Source of the DNA: Flavobacteriaceae bacterium UBA2000 | GTDB taxonomy: Bacteria; Bacteroidota; Bacteroidia; Flavobacteriales; Flavobacteriaceae | Direction: 5' to 3' | Assembly (NCBI GenBank): GCA_002335345.1 | Contig: DDCS01000171.1 | Coordinates: 1-9,456 of the forward strand | DNA: 9,456 nt | Shown here: piece after piece, positions 1 through 7,518 of the stretch | Position numbering within the stretch: the stretch's first letter is position 1 | Layout of the letters: each line of letters begins with the position of its first letter | Made by a program: the position numbers and the translations under genes | Notes under the pieces: model-generated | Seen by the model: the letters and a program-made list of their open reading frames with translations, nothing else | Told to the model about the DNA's origin: nothing | Databases searched by the model: none

Positions 1-210
1 TATCCAAATGTTGATTTTTATTCGGGGATCATTTATCGTGCACTGGGTATTCCTGTCCCAATGTTTACGCCAATGTTTGCTCTGGGTCGTTTGCCTGGTT
101 GGATTGCGCAATGGCGCGAGATGCGTTTGCGCAAGGAACCTATTGGACGTCCACGTCAATTATATACAGGAGCCACACTACGCGCGTTCAAGGATATCGA
201 CTATCGATAG
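1..210 (+). CDS. gltA: Citrate synthase, C-terminal part (5' end outside window)
   Basis: This is the last 69 codons of a type II citrate synthase, which condenses oxaloacetate with acetyl-CoA in the first step of the TCA cycle in the cytoplasm. The frame is open from base 1 and begins YPNVDFYSGIIYRALGIP, the segment holding the catalytic aspartate (D362 in E. coli numbering, residue 5 here). It continues with MFALGRLPGWIAQW and EPIGRPRQLYTG, the conserved end of the large domain, which supplies arginine contacts to substrate. It closes with an FKDIDYR tail like that of other GltA proteins. The visible part is intact and shows no anomaly. The next gene starts 40 bases downstream on the same strand with no promoter element or terminator in between, so co-transcription is likely. 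Confidence 0.95.
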   Translation, partial: YPNVDFYSGIIYRALGIPVPMFTPMFALGRLPGWIAQWREMRLRKEPIGRPRQLYTGATLRAFKDIDYR

Positions 211-250
211 ATTATTCTGAGAAAGTTCATTCCTTTAAACTGAAAATTAT

Positions 251-1180
251 ATGTCCTTTGATCTAAACATCAATGATGAAATAGGTCGTCTCAAGGCGGT
301 GGTACTCGGTGTTGCTTTAAGCAATGGCCCTACTCCTGACTTAAAAGATGCTTATGACCCTAAGTCGGCTGAGCATATCAAGGCGGGAACCTACCCCAAG
401 GAAGAAGACATGGTTCAGGAGATGGATGCATTTGCCGATGTATTGAGCCGTTACGGAGTCACGGTATACCGTCCTGAAATTATTCATAACTACAATCAGA
501 TCTTTACCCGCGATATCGCCTTTGTGATAGAGGACAAAATGATCATTGCTAACATCCTTGAAGATCGATCAAAAGAAATTCATGCCCTTGATTTTTTAAT
601 GGGTCAAATTCAAGAGGATAAAATCATTAAATTTCCTGAACATGCCCATATCGAAGGGGGCGATGTCATGCCTTGGGGGGACTATATATTCGTTGGGACA
701 TTCAAAGATAAAGACTACCGAAAGTACATTACCGCAAGAACGAATACCGCTGCTGTAGAGCATTTGCAGAAAATTTTCCCTCATAAAAAAGTCGTTTCTT
801 TTTCGCTCAAGAAGTCAAATTTTGATCCCAAAGAAAATGCCTTGCACTTAGATTGCTGCTTTCAACCCCTAGGAAAAGGAAAAGCCCTTATTCACAAAGA
901 AGGGTTCTTAATTGAGCATGAATATCAATGGCTTGTGGACTTTATAGGACCTGAAAATATATTTCATGTCGATAAAGACGAAATGTATCACATGAACTGC
1001 AATGTCTTTTCGATCAGTCCCGAGGTCATCGTTTCTGAAAAGGGATTTACCCGCCTCAATAACTGGCTTCGCGCAGAAGGATTTACAGTGGAAGAAATTC
1101 CTTACTCGGAAATTGCCAAGCAGGAAGGATTATTGCGTTGCAGTACCATGCCACTCTCTCGCGAAACGGCCATTAAATAA
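251..1180 (+). CDS. Arginine deiminase / dimethylarginine dimethylaminohydrolase family protein (pentein fold)
   Basis: A 309-residue cytoplasmic enzyme of the guanidine-modifying (pentein) superfamily, whose members hydrolyse or transfer the guanidino group of arginine-like substrates through a covalent cysteine intermediate. The catalytic set is visible: FTRDIAF at residues 85-91, IEGGDV at 134-139 (E135, D138), a histidine in LHLDCCF (H199), and the nucleophile C297 in LLRCSTMPLSR near the C-terminus. There is no signal peptide. The start at 251 gives a normal family length; no Shine-Dalgarno is seen, as is usual in Bacteroidota. The gene follows gltA closely and lies about 1 kb from a second pentein enzyme. 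Hydrolysis of arginine or methylarginine to citrulline is the family-based guess. An amidinotransferase or another guanidine hydrolase activity is possible, because sequence alone does not fix the substrate. Confidence 0.85.
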   Translation: MSFDLNINDEIGRLKAVVLGVALSNGPTPDLKDAYDPKSAEHIKAGTYPKEEDMVQEMDAFADVLSRYGVTVYRPEIIHNYNQIFTRDIAFVIEDKMIIANILEDRSKEIHALDFLMGQIQEDKIIKFPEHAHIEGGDVMPWGDYIFVGTFKDKDYRKYITARTNTAAVEHLQKIFPHKKVVSFSLKKSNFDPKENALHLDCCFQPLGKGKALIHKEGFLIEHEYQWLVDFIGPENIFHVDKDEMYHMNCNVFSISPEVIVSEKGFTRLNNWLRAEGFTVEEIPYSEIAKQEGLLRCSTMPLSRETAIK

Positions 1181-1205
1181 GCTTCAGCAATAGGCTCATA
1201 AAATT

Positions 1206-1970
1206 TTAGCGCCCTTCTTGCTCTAAGAGGCTCGTCTTTTTCTTTAAAAATTTAAGAACGACATAACTGAGTCCAGTGAGAATTGTTCCGTAAATAAAGA
1301 AAAGATTGCCCGATTTGTAGGTGCCGCCATTTAAATATTCTCCTGTAATGTCAAATAAACAAAAGAGGATAAACATGGCAAATAATCCGTTTTTTTCCTT
1401 TTTGAGTACTTTTCTCCAACTAAAACTCAGGTTGGGTGTTTTGAATTGACTTAGTGCCGGAATAAATGCCGGTACACCTCCTGCCCAACGGGTATAGGTT
1501 TGGCCAAATTTACGTCTTAAGAACTGTTCTTCTGCAAACATGATACGCTCGTAATAAAGCCAATAAAAAAGGATAAAGGTCACATTAAACCAGATATTTC
1601 CTGTGAGCAGGGCAAGGCCCCACCACATCAAAAAATTCCCCAAATAAAGTGGGTGTCTCAAAGTCGAATAAAGCCCTGTTGTATTTAATGTTTCGGCGAC
1701 CTGTTCTTCCGTATTACGTCCCGAGGTGAATCGAGGGGTATGCCCAACGGTGTATACACGAATCAATAACCCCAGCGCGCAAACGCCAAAACAAATCATT
1801 TCAAAATAAGGGTCAAACCAGAGTTGATCACCTTTTAAAAAATAGGCCTCTGGATGTAATTCTTTATAACAATAAAGCGCGTATCCCAATACCAAAATGA
1901 TAATGGGAAGATTACTCCGATATTTAAATAACCATACTCCTTGCTGCTCGAATTCCTCTTGTAATGCCAT
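1206..1970 (-). CDS. Isoprenylcysteine methyltransferase-type membrane protein, probable lipid A 1-phosphate O-methyltransferase
   Basis: A 254-residue polytopic inner-membrane protein with about five hydrophobic segments, near residues 20-37, 55-72, 110-140, 195-208 and 220-240. The diagnostic part is RHPLYLGNFLMWWG (105-118) followed by YYERIMFAEEQF and FGQTYTRW (to 162). This is the SAM-binding C-terminal signature of the ICMT/PEMT superfamily. The Bacteroidota branch is generally named after Leptospira LmtA, which methylates the 1-phosphate of lipid A, so an envelope-modifying role is likely but inferred. I chose the ATG at 1970. The frame can be extended to a TTG at 2039, but that adds 23 residues containing a low-complexity TTNQSTTNQ encoded by a tandem repeat, and MALQEEFEQQG is a more plausible N-terminus. 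It is convergent with the upstream pentein gene (25 bases between stops) and divergent from the ctlX homologue. Confidence 0.8.
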   Translation of the reverse strand: MALQEEFEQQGVWLFKYRSNLPIIILVLGYALYCYKELHPEAYFLKGDQLWFDPYFEMICFGVCALGLLIRVYTVGHTPRFTSGRNTEEQVAETLNTTGLYSTLRHPLYLGNFLMWWGLALLTGNIWFNVTFILFYWLYYERIMFAEEQFLRRKFGQTYTRWAGGVPAFIPALSQFKTPNLSFSWRKVLKKEKNGLFAMFILFCLFDITGEYLNGGTYKSGNLFFIYGTILTGLSYVVLKFLKKKTSLLEQEGR

Positions 1971-1975
1971 AATTA

Positions 1976-2003
1976 ATTGGTTTGTTGTTGATTGGTTTGT
2001 TGT
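1976..2003. repeat. Short tandem direct repeat (13 bp, period 15)
   Basis: ATTGGTTTGTTGT occurs at 1976-1988 and again at 1991-2003, separated by two bases. It sits immediately upstream of the chosen methyltransferase start codon, so it would lie in that gene's 5' leader. It could be a regulator half-site pair or simple slippage; nothing in the sequence decides. Confidence 0.6.
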
Positions 2004-2056
2004 GTAAACAGATTGTTTTTTGATGTATTGCAAAAACAAAAAACAATGAAAATTTT

Positions 2057-2068
2057 ATTGCAGGCAAT
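2057..2068. promoter_or_regulatory. Small palindrome in the divergent intergenic region, possible operator
   Basis: ATTGC-AG-GCAAT is a perfect 5-bp inverted repeat with a 2-base centre. It lies between the divergent methyltransferase and ctlX-like genes, about 36 bases upstream of the -7 element of the latter, where an activator could bind. So short a palindrome in AT-rich DNA can arise by chance. Confidence 0.2.
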
Positions 2069-2104
2069 TTCGTAAAAATATATCTAAATGCCCTTTCAAA
2101 ACTT

Positions 2105-2112
2105 TATTTTTG
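2105..2112 (+). promoter_or_regulatory. Bacteroidota -7 promoter element for the ctlX-like gene
   Basis: TATTTTTG matches the TANNTTTG -7 consensus of the Bacteroidota housekeeping sigma factor. It would place the transcription start near 2118-2120 and give a leader of roughly 34 bases before the ATG at 2153. No good TTG-type -33 element is seen at the expected distance. Confidence 0.5.
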
Positions 2113-2152
2113 TCATTCACTAACCTGTTTGTCGGGTTGATTTCTAATAATT

Positions 2153-3085
2153 ATGGCGCAAACTACGAGTACTATTTTGATGATCCGCCCGGCGGTTTTT
2201 CGCTCCAATGAAGAGACAGCCGTCAACAATTACTTTCAGAACTCATTGAGTTTGTCGGCTGAGAAAGTTATTGATTTGGCCAGAAATGAGTTTGATGATT
2301 TTGTCGCTCAACTGCGTCAAAAAGGCGTAAAGGTCATTGTGGTCGAGGACGATCCGGCATTGGATACTCCAGACTCAATTTTCCCGAATAATTGGATTAG
2401 TTTTCACAGAAACGGGAGTGTAGCATTATACCCCATGTTTGCTGAAAATCGTCGGCGAGAACGCCGAGAAGAAGTCCTCGAGGCTATAGAAAATGAAGGT
2501 TTTATCATTCGAGAAGTCATGGATTATACCGAGGCAGAGCAGGAAGGCGTGTTTTTGGAAGGGACTGGAAGTATGATTTTAGATCGCGTCAATCATACCG
2601 CCTATTGCGCACTATCTCCTCGAGCGGATGAAGACTTGTTTCTAGAATTTTGTGAGGATTTTGATTATTATCCTATTGTCTTCAATGCCTTCCAAACTGT
2701 AGCGCAAAAGCGGGTAGCGGTGTATCATACTAATGTGATCTTATGCTTGGGCGATGCTTTTGCGGTAATATGCCTGTCTTGTATTGACAATGTTCAGCAG
2801 CGTAACACGGTTGTCGCTCAACTCCACGCCGACAATAAGGAGATCATCGATATAACCCAAGAGCAAATGCATCAATTTGCAGGAAATATGTTACAAGTAA
2901 AAGGACTTGAAAACCGCTCCATTATTGTTATGAGCCAAAGTGCCCGGGATAGTTTAACGCCCGAGCAAACAAAAACTCTCGAGAAGCATGGGGAATTACT
3001 TGCGGCTAAGCTGCCCACCATTGAAACATGCGGTGGTGGAAGTGCTCGATGTATGATGGCTGAGGTGTTCTTGCCAAAGGCGTGA
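2153..3085 (+). CDS. ctlX: CtlX-type citrulline utilization hydrolase (arginine deiminase-related)
   Basis: A 310-residue cytoplasmic pentein-fold enzyme, full length for its family. Conserved blocks in order are MIRPAVF (10-16), DTPDSIFPNNW (71-81), FLEGTGSMILDR (134-145, with E136), VYHTNVILCLGD (190-201, with H192), and the C-terminal CGGGSARCMMAEVF with nucleophile C300. This arrangement belongs to the group named CtlX, believed to hydrolyse citrulline in citrulline utilisation. The Cys-His-Glu set is seen here, while the exact reaction is taken from the family. It has its own promoter-like element upstream and is read toward argS, whose start lies 87 bases after the stop. With the arginine deiminase/DDAH-like gene at 251-1180 it could form a two-step route from a guanidino compound via citrulline. 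The alternative is a related ureido or guanidino substrate. Confidence 0.82.
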   Translation: MAQTTSTILMIRPAVFRSNEETAVNNYFQNSLSLSAEKVIDLARNEFDDFVAQLRQKGVKVIVVEDDPALDTPDSIFPNNWISFHRNGSVALYPMFAENRRRERREEVLEAIENEGFIIREVMDYTEAEQEGVFLEGTGSMILDRVNHTAYCALSPRADEDLFLEFCEDFDYYPIVFNAFQTVAQKRVAVYHTNVILCLGDAFAVICLSCIDNVQQRNTVVAQLHADNKEIIDITQEQMHQFAGNMLQVKGLENRSIIVMSQSARDSLTPEQTKTLEKHGELLAAKLPTIETCGGGSARCMMAEVFLPKA

Positions 3086-3095
3086 AATCAAATGC

Positions 3096-3117
3096 TTCAG
3101 GCCACTAAATACCTGAA
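3096..3117. repeat. Inverted repeat between ctlX and argS
   Basis: TTCAGG (3096-3101) and CCTGAA (3112-3117) form a perfect 6-bp stem around a 10-base loop, just after the ctlX stop and just before the argS -7 elements. A T-run follows only about 11 bases later, so it is a poor rho-independent terminator. It could be a weak attenuating hairpin or an operator overlapping the -33 region of argS. Confidence 0.4.
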
Positions 3118-3125
3118 CTAAGCCA

Positions 3126-3144
3126 TATTTTTGACTTATCTTTG
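3126..3144 (+). promoter_or_regulatory. Two adjacent -7 elements upstream of argS
   Basis: TATTTTTG at 3126-3133 and TATCTTTG at 3137-3144 both fit TANNTTTG, the Bacteroidota -7 consensus, and are offset by 11 bases. The downstream copy would start transcription near 3151, leaving about 22 bases before the ATG at 3173. This also argues against translation from the in-frame TTG at 3131, which would lie upstream of that transcript start. No clear -33 partner is seen. Confidence 0.55.
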
Positions 3145-3172
3145 CCCCCTGAAACACGCGAATTACATTGAG

Positions 3173-4960
3173 ATGAAGGCCGAAAATTTTTTGAGAATAG
3201 CAGTAACCCAAGCTCTAGGAGAATTTTTCCCAGGAACTCATGTGCCTGTCGAATTCCAAGCGACCAGAAAGGACTTTGAAGGGGACATCACCTTGGTTAT
3301 TTTCGCGATGCTTAAAGTCATCAAAGGGCGCCCTGAAGCCATTGGAAATCAAATTGGGACCTACCTTGTGACTCATGTTCCCGAGGTTTCAGCCTATAAT
3401 GTGGTCAAAGGTTTTCTGAACATAAGTCTCAGTGATTCCTTTTATATTTCAGCCTTTGAGGAAATTACCAGGGCGCGTGATTTTGGTGTTTCAGCCCCAA
3501 CTGGACGTGCCTTAATGGTTGAGTATTCCTCTCCAAACACCAATAAACCCTTGCATTTGGGCCACATAAGAAATAACCTGCTGGGGTATTCTGTTTCTGA
3601 AATTTTAAAGGCAGCGGGCCATAAGGTCTATAAAACCCAGATCATCAATGATCGGGGTATTCACATTTGTAAAAGCATGTGGGCTTGGCAAACTTATGGG
3701 CAAGGGCAGACCCCTGAAAGCACGGGACTCAAGGGCGATAAACTAGTGGGCAATTACTACGTCAAGTTTGACCAAGTTTATAAAGAACAACAAAAAGATC
3801 TTCTCGCTCAAGGGAGGACTCAGGAGCAGGCTGAAGCCGAGGCCCCCGCTATTTTAGCGGCAAAAGAGATGCTTCGTCAATGGGAGCAGGGGGACCCGGA
3901 TGTCGTTGCTTTATGGAAGACAATGAATCAGTGGGTTTATGATGGCTTTGAGCAAACCTACAAAAAGCTCGGTGTAGACTTTGACAAGAATTATTTTGAG
4001 AGTGAGACCTATCTTTTGGGCAAAAAAGACATAGCGCATGGTTTGACCCAGGGCGTATTTTATCAGAAAGAAGATGGTTCGGTTTGGTGTGATTTAACGG
4101 ACCAAGGTCTGGATCAAAAGCTGGTATTGCGCAGTGATGGGACGTCAGTATACATGACTCAAGATATCGGTACGGCTATTCAGAGGATGAGTGATTATCC
4201 CGATGCCAATGGCATGATTTATACCGTGGGTAATGAGCAGGATTATCATTTCAAAGTATTGTTCCTGATCTTATCAAGGTTGGGCTATTCTTGGGCGCAG
4301 AACCTATATCATCTCAGTTATGGTATGGTGGACCTACCTTCAGGCAAAATGAAGTCTCGCGAGGGGACCGTGGTAGATGCCGATGATTTAATCGATCAAA
4401 TGGAGCAAACGGCCCAAGAAATTACTGAGAGTCTTGGAAAAATTGACGCGCTTTCTGATCAGGAAAAAACCGCCTTATTTAAGACCATAGGTCTCGGCGC
4501 TTTAAAATATTATATTCTCAAAGTCGACCCCAAAAAGCGTATTCTTTTTAATCCGGAGGAAAGTGTCGATTTTCAAGGGAACACAGGGCCATTTATTCAA
4601 TATGCTTACGCCCGAATTCAATCGATTATACGCAAAGCACAAAAAGAATATTCAAGCCTTTTGTCAGAGAAGTCTTTTGAAAATTTGACGTTAACCGATA
4701 AGGAGAGATCACTGATAAAAACCTTAATGCAATACCCCGATAAAATACAAGAAGCGGCGGCGGCCTATAGTCCTGCCCTTATCGCTAACTTTACTTATGA
4801 TTTAGTAAAGGAGTTTAATGCATTTTATCAAAACGTGTCTATTCTCGGGGCTGAGGACGATTCTCTTTTGTGTTTCAGGGTTTATTTGGCCGATCGGGTA
4901 GGACAGGTGATTAAGTCCTCTTGTCGTTTATTGGGCATCGATGTTCCCAATCAGATGTAA
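3173..4960 (+). CDS. argS: Arginyl-tRNA synthetase
   Basis: A 595-residue class I aminoacyl-tRNA synthetase that charges tRNA-Arg in the cytoplasm. Residues 1 to about 90 form the N-terminal tRNA-recognition (Add-1) domain, with the typical FEGDITL. The catalytic domain holds EYSSPNTNKPLHLGHIRNN, where HLGH (128-131) is the HIGH motif, and GKMKSREGTVVDADDL, where MKSREG at 393-398 takes the KMSKS position. The C-terminal DALR anticodon-binding domain begins near GPFIQYAYARI (472-482). The insert with KLVGNYYVKFDQVY and LWKTMNQWVYDGFEQTY is typical of Bacteroidota ArgS. I chose the ATG at 3173 because the in-frame TTG at 3131 overlaps a -7 promoter element. Its stop codon is 5 bases from that of the convergent TonB-dependent receptor gene. 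Confidence 0.97.
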   Translation: MKAENFLRIAVTQALGEFFPGTHVPVEFQATRKDFEGDITLVIFAMLKVIKGRPEAIGNQIGTYLVTHVPEVSAYNVVKGFLNISLSDSFYISAFEEITRARDFGVSAPTGRALMVEYSSPNTNKPLHLGHIRNNLLGYSVSEILKAAGHKVYKTQIINDRGIHICKSMWAWQTYGQGQTPESTGLKGDKLVGNYYVKFDQVYKEQQKDLLAQGRTQEQAEAEAPAILAAKEMLRQWEQGDPDVVALWKTMNQWVYDGFEQTYKKLGVDFDKNYFESETYLLGKKDIAHGLTQGVFYQKEDGSVWCDLTDQGLDQKLVLRSDGTSVYMTQDIGTAIQRMSDYPDANGMIYTVGNEQDYHFKVLFLILSRLGYSWAQNLYHLSYGMVDLPSGKMKSREGTVVDADDLIDQMEQTAQEITESLGKIDALSDQEKTALFKTIGLGALKYYILKVDPKKRILFNPEESVDFQGNTGPFIQYAYARIQSIIRKAQKEYSSLLSEKSFENLTLTDKERSLIKTLMQYPDKIQEAAAAYSPALIANFTYDLVKEFNAFYQNVSILGAEDDSLLCFRVYLADRVGQVIKSSCRLLGIDVPNQM

Positions 4961-4965
4961 GACCG

Positions 4966-7518
4966 CTACCAAGCAATCATAAAGGCAATGTTCGGCGTGA
5001 AGCCCAAGCTATAGGTGTTTATGGTGTTGATCTCTGGACTACCCGAAGAATTTAATTCCCCGCGAAATCGCCGCCCCAAAACGTTCTCTTGATCCGTTAT
5101 ATTCAGTAGACCTAAGTTGATTCTATATTCGGTATTATTTTGAGTCCACCACGAGTATTCAGCCGCAAAGTCCATTCTGAAATAGGGCATAAGGCGCCGT
5201 TCGTTTGGATCTTCGTATTGCGGAATATAGGCGCCTAATTCATTGATTTCAAGCGTACCCGCCGTATCCGTATAGGGGAGACCGCTATGCCATTGCCCGC
5301 CCAGGGATAATTTTACTTTTTTAACCTTCGCATTTAGGGCCCACTTCACTTGATGTGTGATGTCGATATTGTTCGGGAAATCTGACGGCGAAAAGTCGTC
5401 GAAATTATAATTGTTTTGTCCCCAAGTATAACTCAACCAAAGATCCAAAAGACCCAGACTTTTTTGTCCGGAGAATTCTAGACCAGTAATTTGATAGCCC
5501 CCAAGGGCACGCTCGAATTGAAATTGATTTTGAAAGAGCTGACTCGCGGCACTTAAGTTTGTTACATTTTTGAGAAACACAGAGGCGTTGAGACCAAAAT
5601 CCATTTTTTGATATTGCCATCCCAAGTTCCATTGTGTTCCTTGTCTGATCGGTATTGTATTGCCATCAGCGAGAGACCATCGCCTTTTTTCAATACCTAA
5701 GAAATCACTTTGTAAATCTACTCTTTGACTAATCGCCTGATGTCTCTGCTCATACGAAAGGCTCAAACTTTGAGCATTACTCAGTTTATATTGTCCAAGA
5801 AACAAAGGTTCGATAAGGGTTTGATTCCATTTGGGATAATGACTAACCCGCGTAGCCCCTGAAAAACTAATCGGCTTATTGGAAGGCTTGTATTTCCAAT
5901 TTAAATGAAGCATATGGCTGCGCAATACTTTTATCTGTGAAGAAAAGAATAAAGGTGTATTCACCTCTTGCCTGTTGCCAATACCGATTTCATTAAAATT
6001 ATAGGTGGCCGTAAATTGAGAATCTTTTAGGGTTACTTCATGACGCACATAACTGTCTAGATCCAATACTTCGTTGTATTGCTTTAGGGTTTGACTGCTA
6101 AAAAATTCTTGATTTAGGGCCTGTAAACGATACTGATTTAAAGAAATTTTAGCGGAGGTCTTTTGGTGTTCAGACCATCGATGCTCCGTGAAAAGCCCAA
6201 TTAGGCTGGATTTTTGTTCGAGTTTGTTTACTTTTTCTAGGCGACTCAGCGCCTCAGTGAATTCGAAGTGATTCTCTATGGCCATAAAGACCAATTTGAC
6301 TTTGGTTTTGTCACTTAATTGGTAATTTATTTTGCCGCCAACATCAAAAAAATAAAATTGTTCTTTAAAATCGACTTGCTCATAGGTGCTATTACTTTGG
6401 TTGTTGGTGATTTCTGTGTCTTGAAACATGCGGCCAAAATAGCTGTCGTACAAAGGGGTTGGTAGCCATCGGTTATATGAGGTACGTCCTGCTAGTTTGA
6501 TCCCAAGTCGATCACTGGCCTTAATTTCTGCGGCAAATTGAGTGTCTAGTAGGTTTATACTATATGCGTAGCGTGATGTTTCAGGAAGCTCATCGGCACT
6601 GCTAATATTCATACTTCCAGACACAAAATTTCGGAATTCTCCTGGAGCATTTACTTTATAGGCCTCGAGTTTAGTGCTTAAAAAAGGATTAAATGCAGAA
6701 ATAAGCCCAAAAAAATGACCGTATTGATACATGCGAATGCCTTCCCAACTGATGTTGTTTTCATCATTAGCCCCACCGCGGATATTTAGGGTTGAAACCG
6801 TTTCATTGGCACTTTGAATACCGGGCAGTGCCTGAGCAAACCAAAGCGCATCATTTTGTGTTTGACCAGGAAGAAGGCCAAAGGCTTTGGTGTTGATGAG
6901 ATAATTTCCTTGGCCACGCTGCACAATACCTGTGGTAAGAAAACGGCCAATACTCACGGTTTCTAAAGTGGTTGGATCACTTTCACTATAAAATATAGGA
7001 CAATAACTATGTTTAATTTCATCGGCAGATAAAATCAATGGCTTTTGGCCAATGTAGGAAATGCGCAAATCACCAATGAGCTTGGTATCTTCAATGAAAA
7101 ACTTTCCATTATGATCGGTCATCGTGCCGTATGCGGTCCCGATGACTTGAATTGTGGCCCCGAACATCGGAAGATGGCTTACCCCATCTAAAACTTGGCC
7201 GCAATATACACTACGTGAGCGCGAAGTGCGGCTAAGACTGATATAGCGTCGATCAATTTGCTGGGCCCAAAGCCCAGTTTCTGATTGTACATAATCTAGA
7301 TGCGCCCCGAGTCCTTCGAGCTGATCGTTTAAACTTAGATTTTGTCCTTCGATATCCTCCGGGCGATAGGAAAATTTCACATCGTATTCTTGCTCTAATT
7401 CCAACAAATATTCGGCGAGTTTGACCGTGGGCCCTATTTGAGCATAACTCTTAAGGCTGGCCAAAAGTAAAAAACAGAAGACCAAAAGAGCTATATGATT
7501 ACTCGAAGTACGCCCCAT
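4966..7518 (-). CDS. TonB-dependent outer-membrane receptor with STN signalling domain and carboxypeptidase-like regulatory domain
   Basis: An 850-residue outer-membrane protein. In order: signal peptide (about 1-26, ending SYA|Q); an STN-type module (about 28-97, with a YDVKFSYRPEDIEG core); a carboxypeptidase-like regulatory beta-sandwich (about 103-180, with FGATIQVIGTAYGTMTDHNGKF); a plug domain (about 183-305, with ALPGIQSANETVSTLNIRGG and MYQYGHFFGLISAFNP); then a beta-barrel to the aromatic C-terminus IAFMIAW. An STN module is known in receptors that transport a ligand and signal through FecR/ECF pairs. The ATG overlaps the last base of the fecR stop (TAATG), suggesting translational coupling. 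No susD-like gene follows, so this is not a SusCD pair, and the ligand cannot be told from the sequence. The length and motifs look intact. Confidence 0.9.
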   Translation of the reverse strand: MGRTSSNHIALLVFCFLLLASLKSYAQIGPTVKLAEYLLELEQEYDVKFSYRPEDIEGQNLSLNDQLEGLGAHLDYVQSETGLWAQQIDRRYISLSRTSRSRSVYCGQVLDGVSHLPMFGATIQVIGTAYGTMTDHNGKFFIEDTKLIGDLRISYIGQKPLILSADEIKHSYCPIFYSESDPTTLETVSIGRFLTTGIVQRGQGNYLINTKAFGLLPGQTQNDALWFAQALPGIQSANETVSTLNIRGGANDENNISWEGIRMYQYGHFFGLISAFNPFLSTKLEAYKVNAPGEFRNFVSGSMNISSADELPETSRYAYSINLLDTQFAAEIKASDRLGIKLAGRTSYNRWLPTPLYDSYFGRMFQDTEITNNQSNSTYEQVDFKEQFYFFDVGGKINYQLSDKTKVKLVFMAIENHFEFTEALSRLEKVNKLEQKSSLIGLFTEHRWSEHQKTSAKISLNQYRLQALNQEFFSSQTLKQYNEVLDLDSYVRHEVTLKDSQFTATYNFNEIGIGNRQEVNTPLFFSSQIKVLRSHMLHLNWKYKPSNKPISFSGATRVSHYPKWNQTLIEPLFLGQYKLSNAQSLSLSYEQRHQAISQRVDLQSDFLGIEKRRWSLADGNTIPIRQGTQWNLGWQYQKMDFGLNASVFLKNVTNLSAASQLFQNQFQFERALGGYQITGLEFSGQKSLGLLDLWLSYTWGQNNYNFDDFSPSDFPNNIDITHQVKWALNAKVKKVKLSLGGQWHSGLPYTDTAGTLEINELGAYIPQYEDPNERRLMPYFRMDFAAEYSWWTQNNTEYRINLGLLNITDQENVLGRRFRGELNSSGSPEINTINTYSLGFTPNIAFMIAW

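Noticed and set aside
1002..1193. Second plus-strand frame overlapping the end of the first pentein gene
   Set aside because: It overlaps the catalytic cysteine region of a clearly real gene in another frame and has no homology-like features.
1181..1208. AT-rich palindrome TAAAATTTTA between convergent genes as a bidirectional terminator
   Set aside because: The palindrome has no loop and no GC stem, and it overlaps the minus-strand stop codon; it is not a credible terminator.
1971..2039. N-terminal extension of the methyltransferase to a TTG at 2039
   Set aside because: The extra residues come from a tandem repeat of low complexity, and the ATG at 1970 gives a sensible N-terminus and family-like length.
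4961..5000. Terminator after argS
   Set aside because: No stem-loop followed by a T-run is visible in or near the 5-base gap between the converging genes.
5405..5632. Out-of-frame minus-strand open frame inside the receptor barrel region
   Set aside because: Shadow frame; the receptor frame is continuous through it with good barrel-like sequence.
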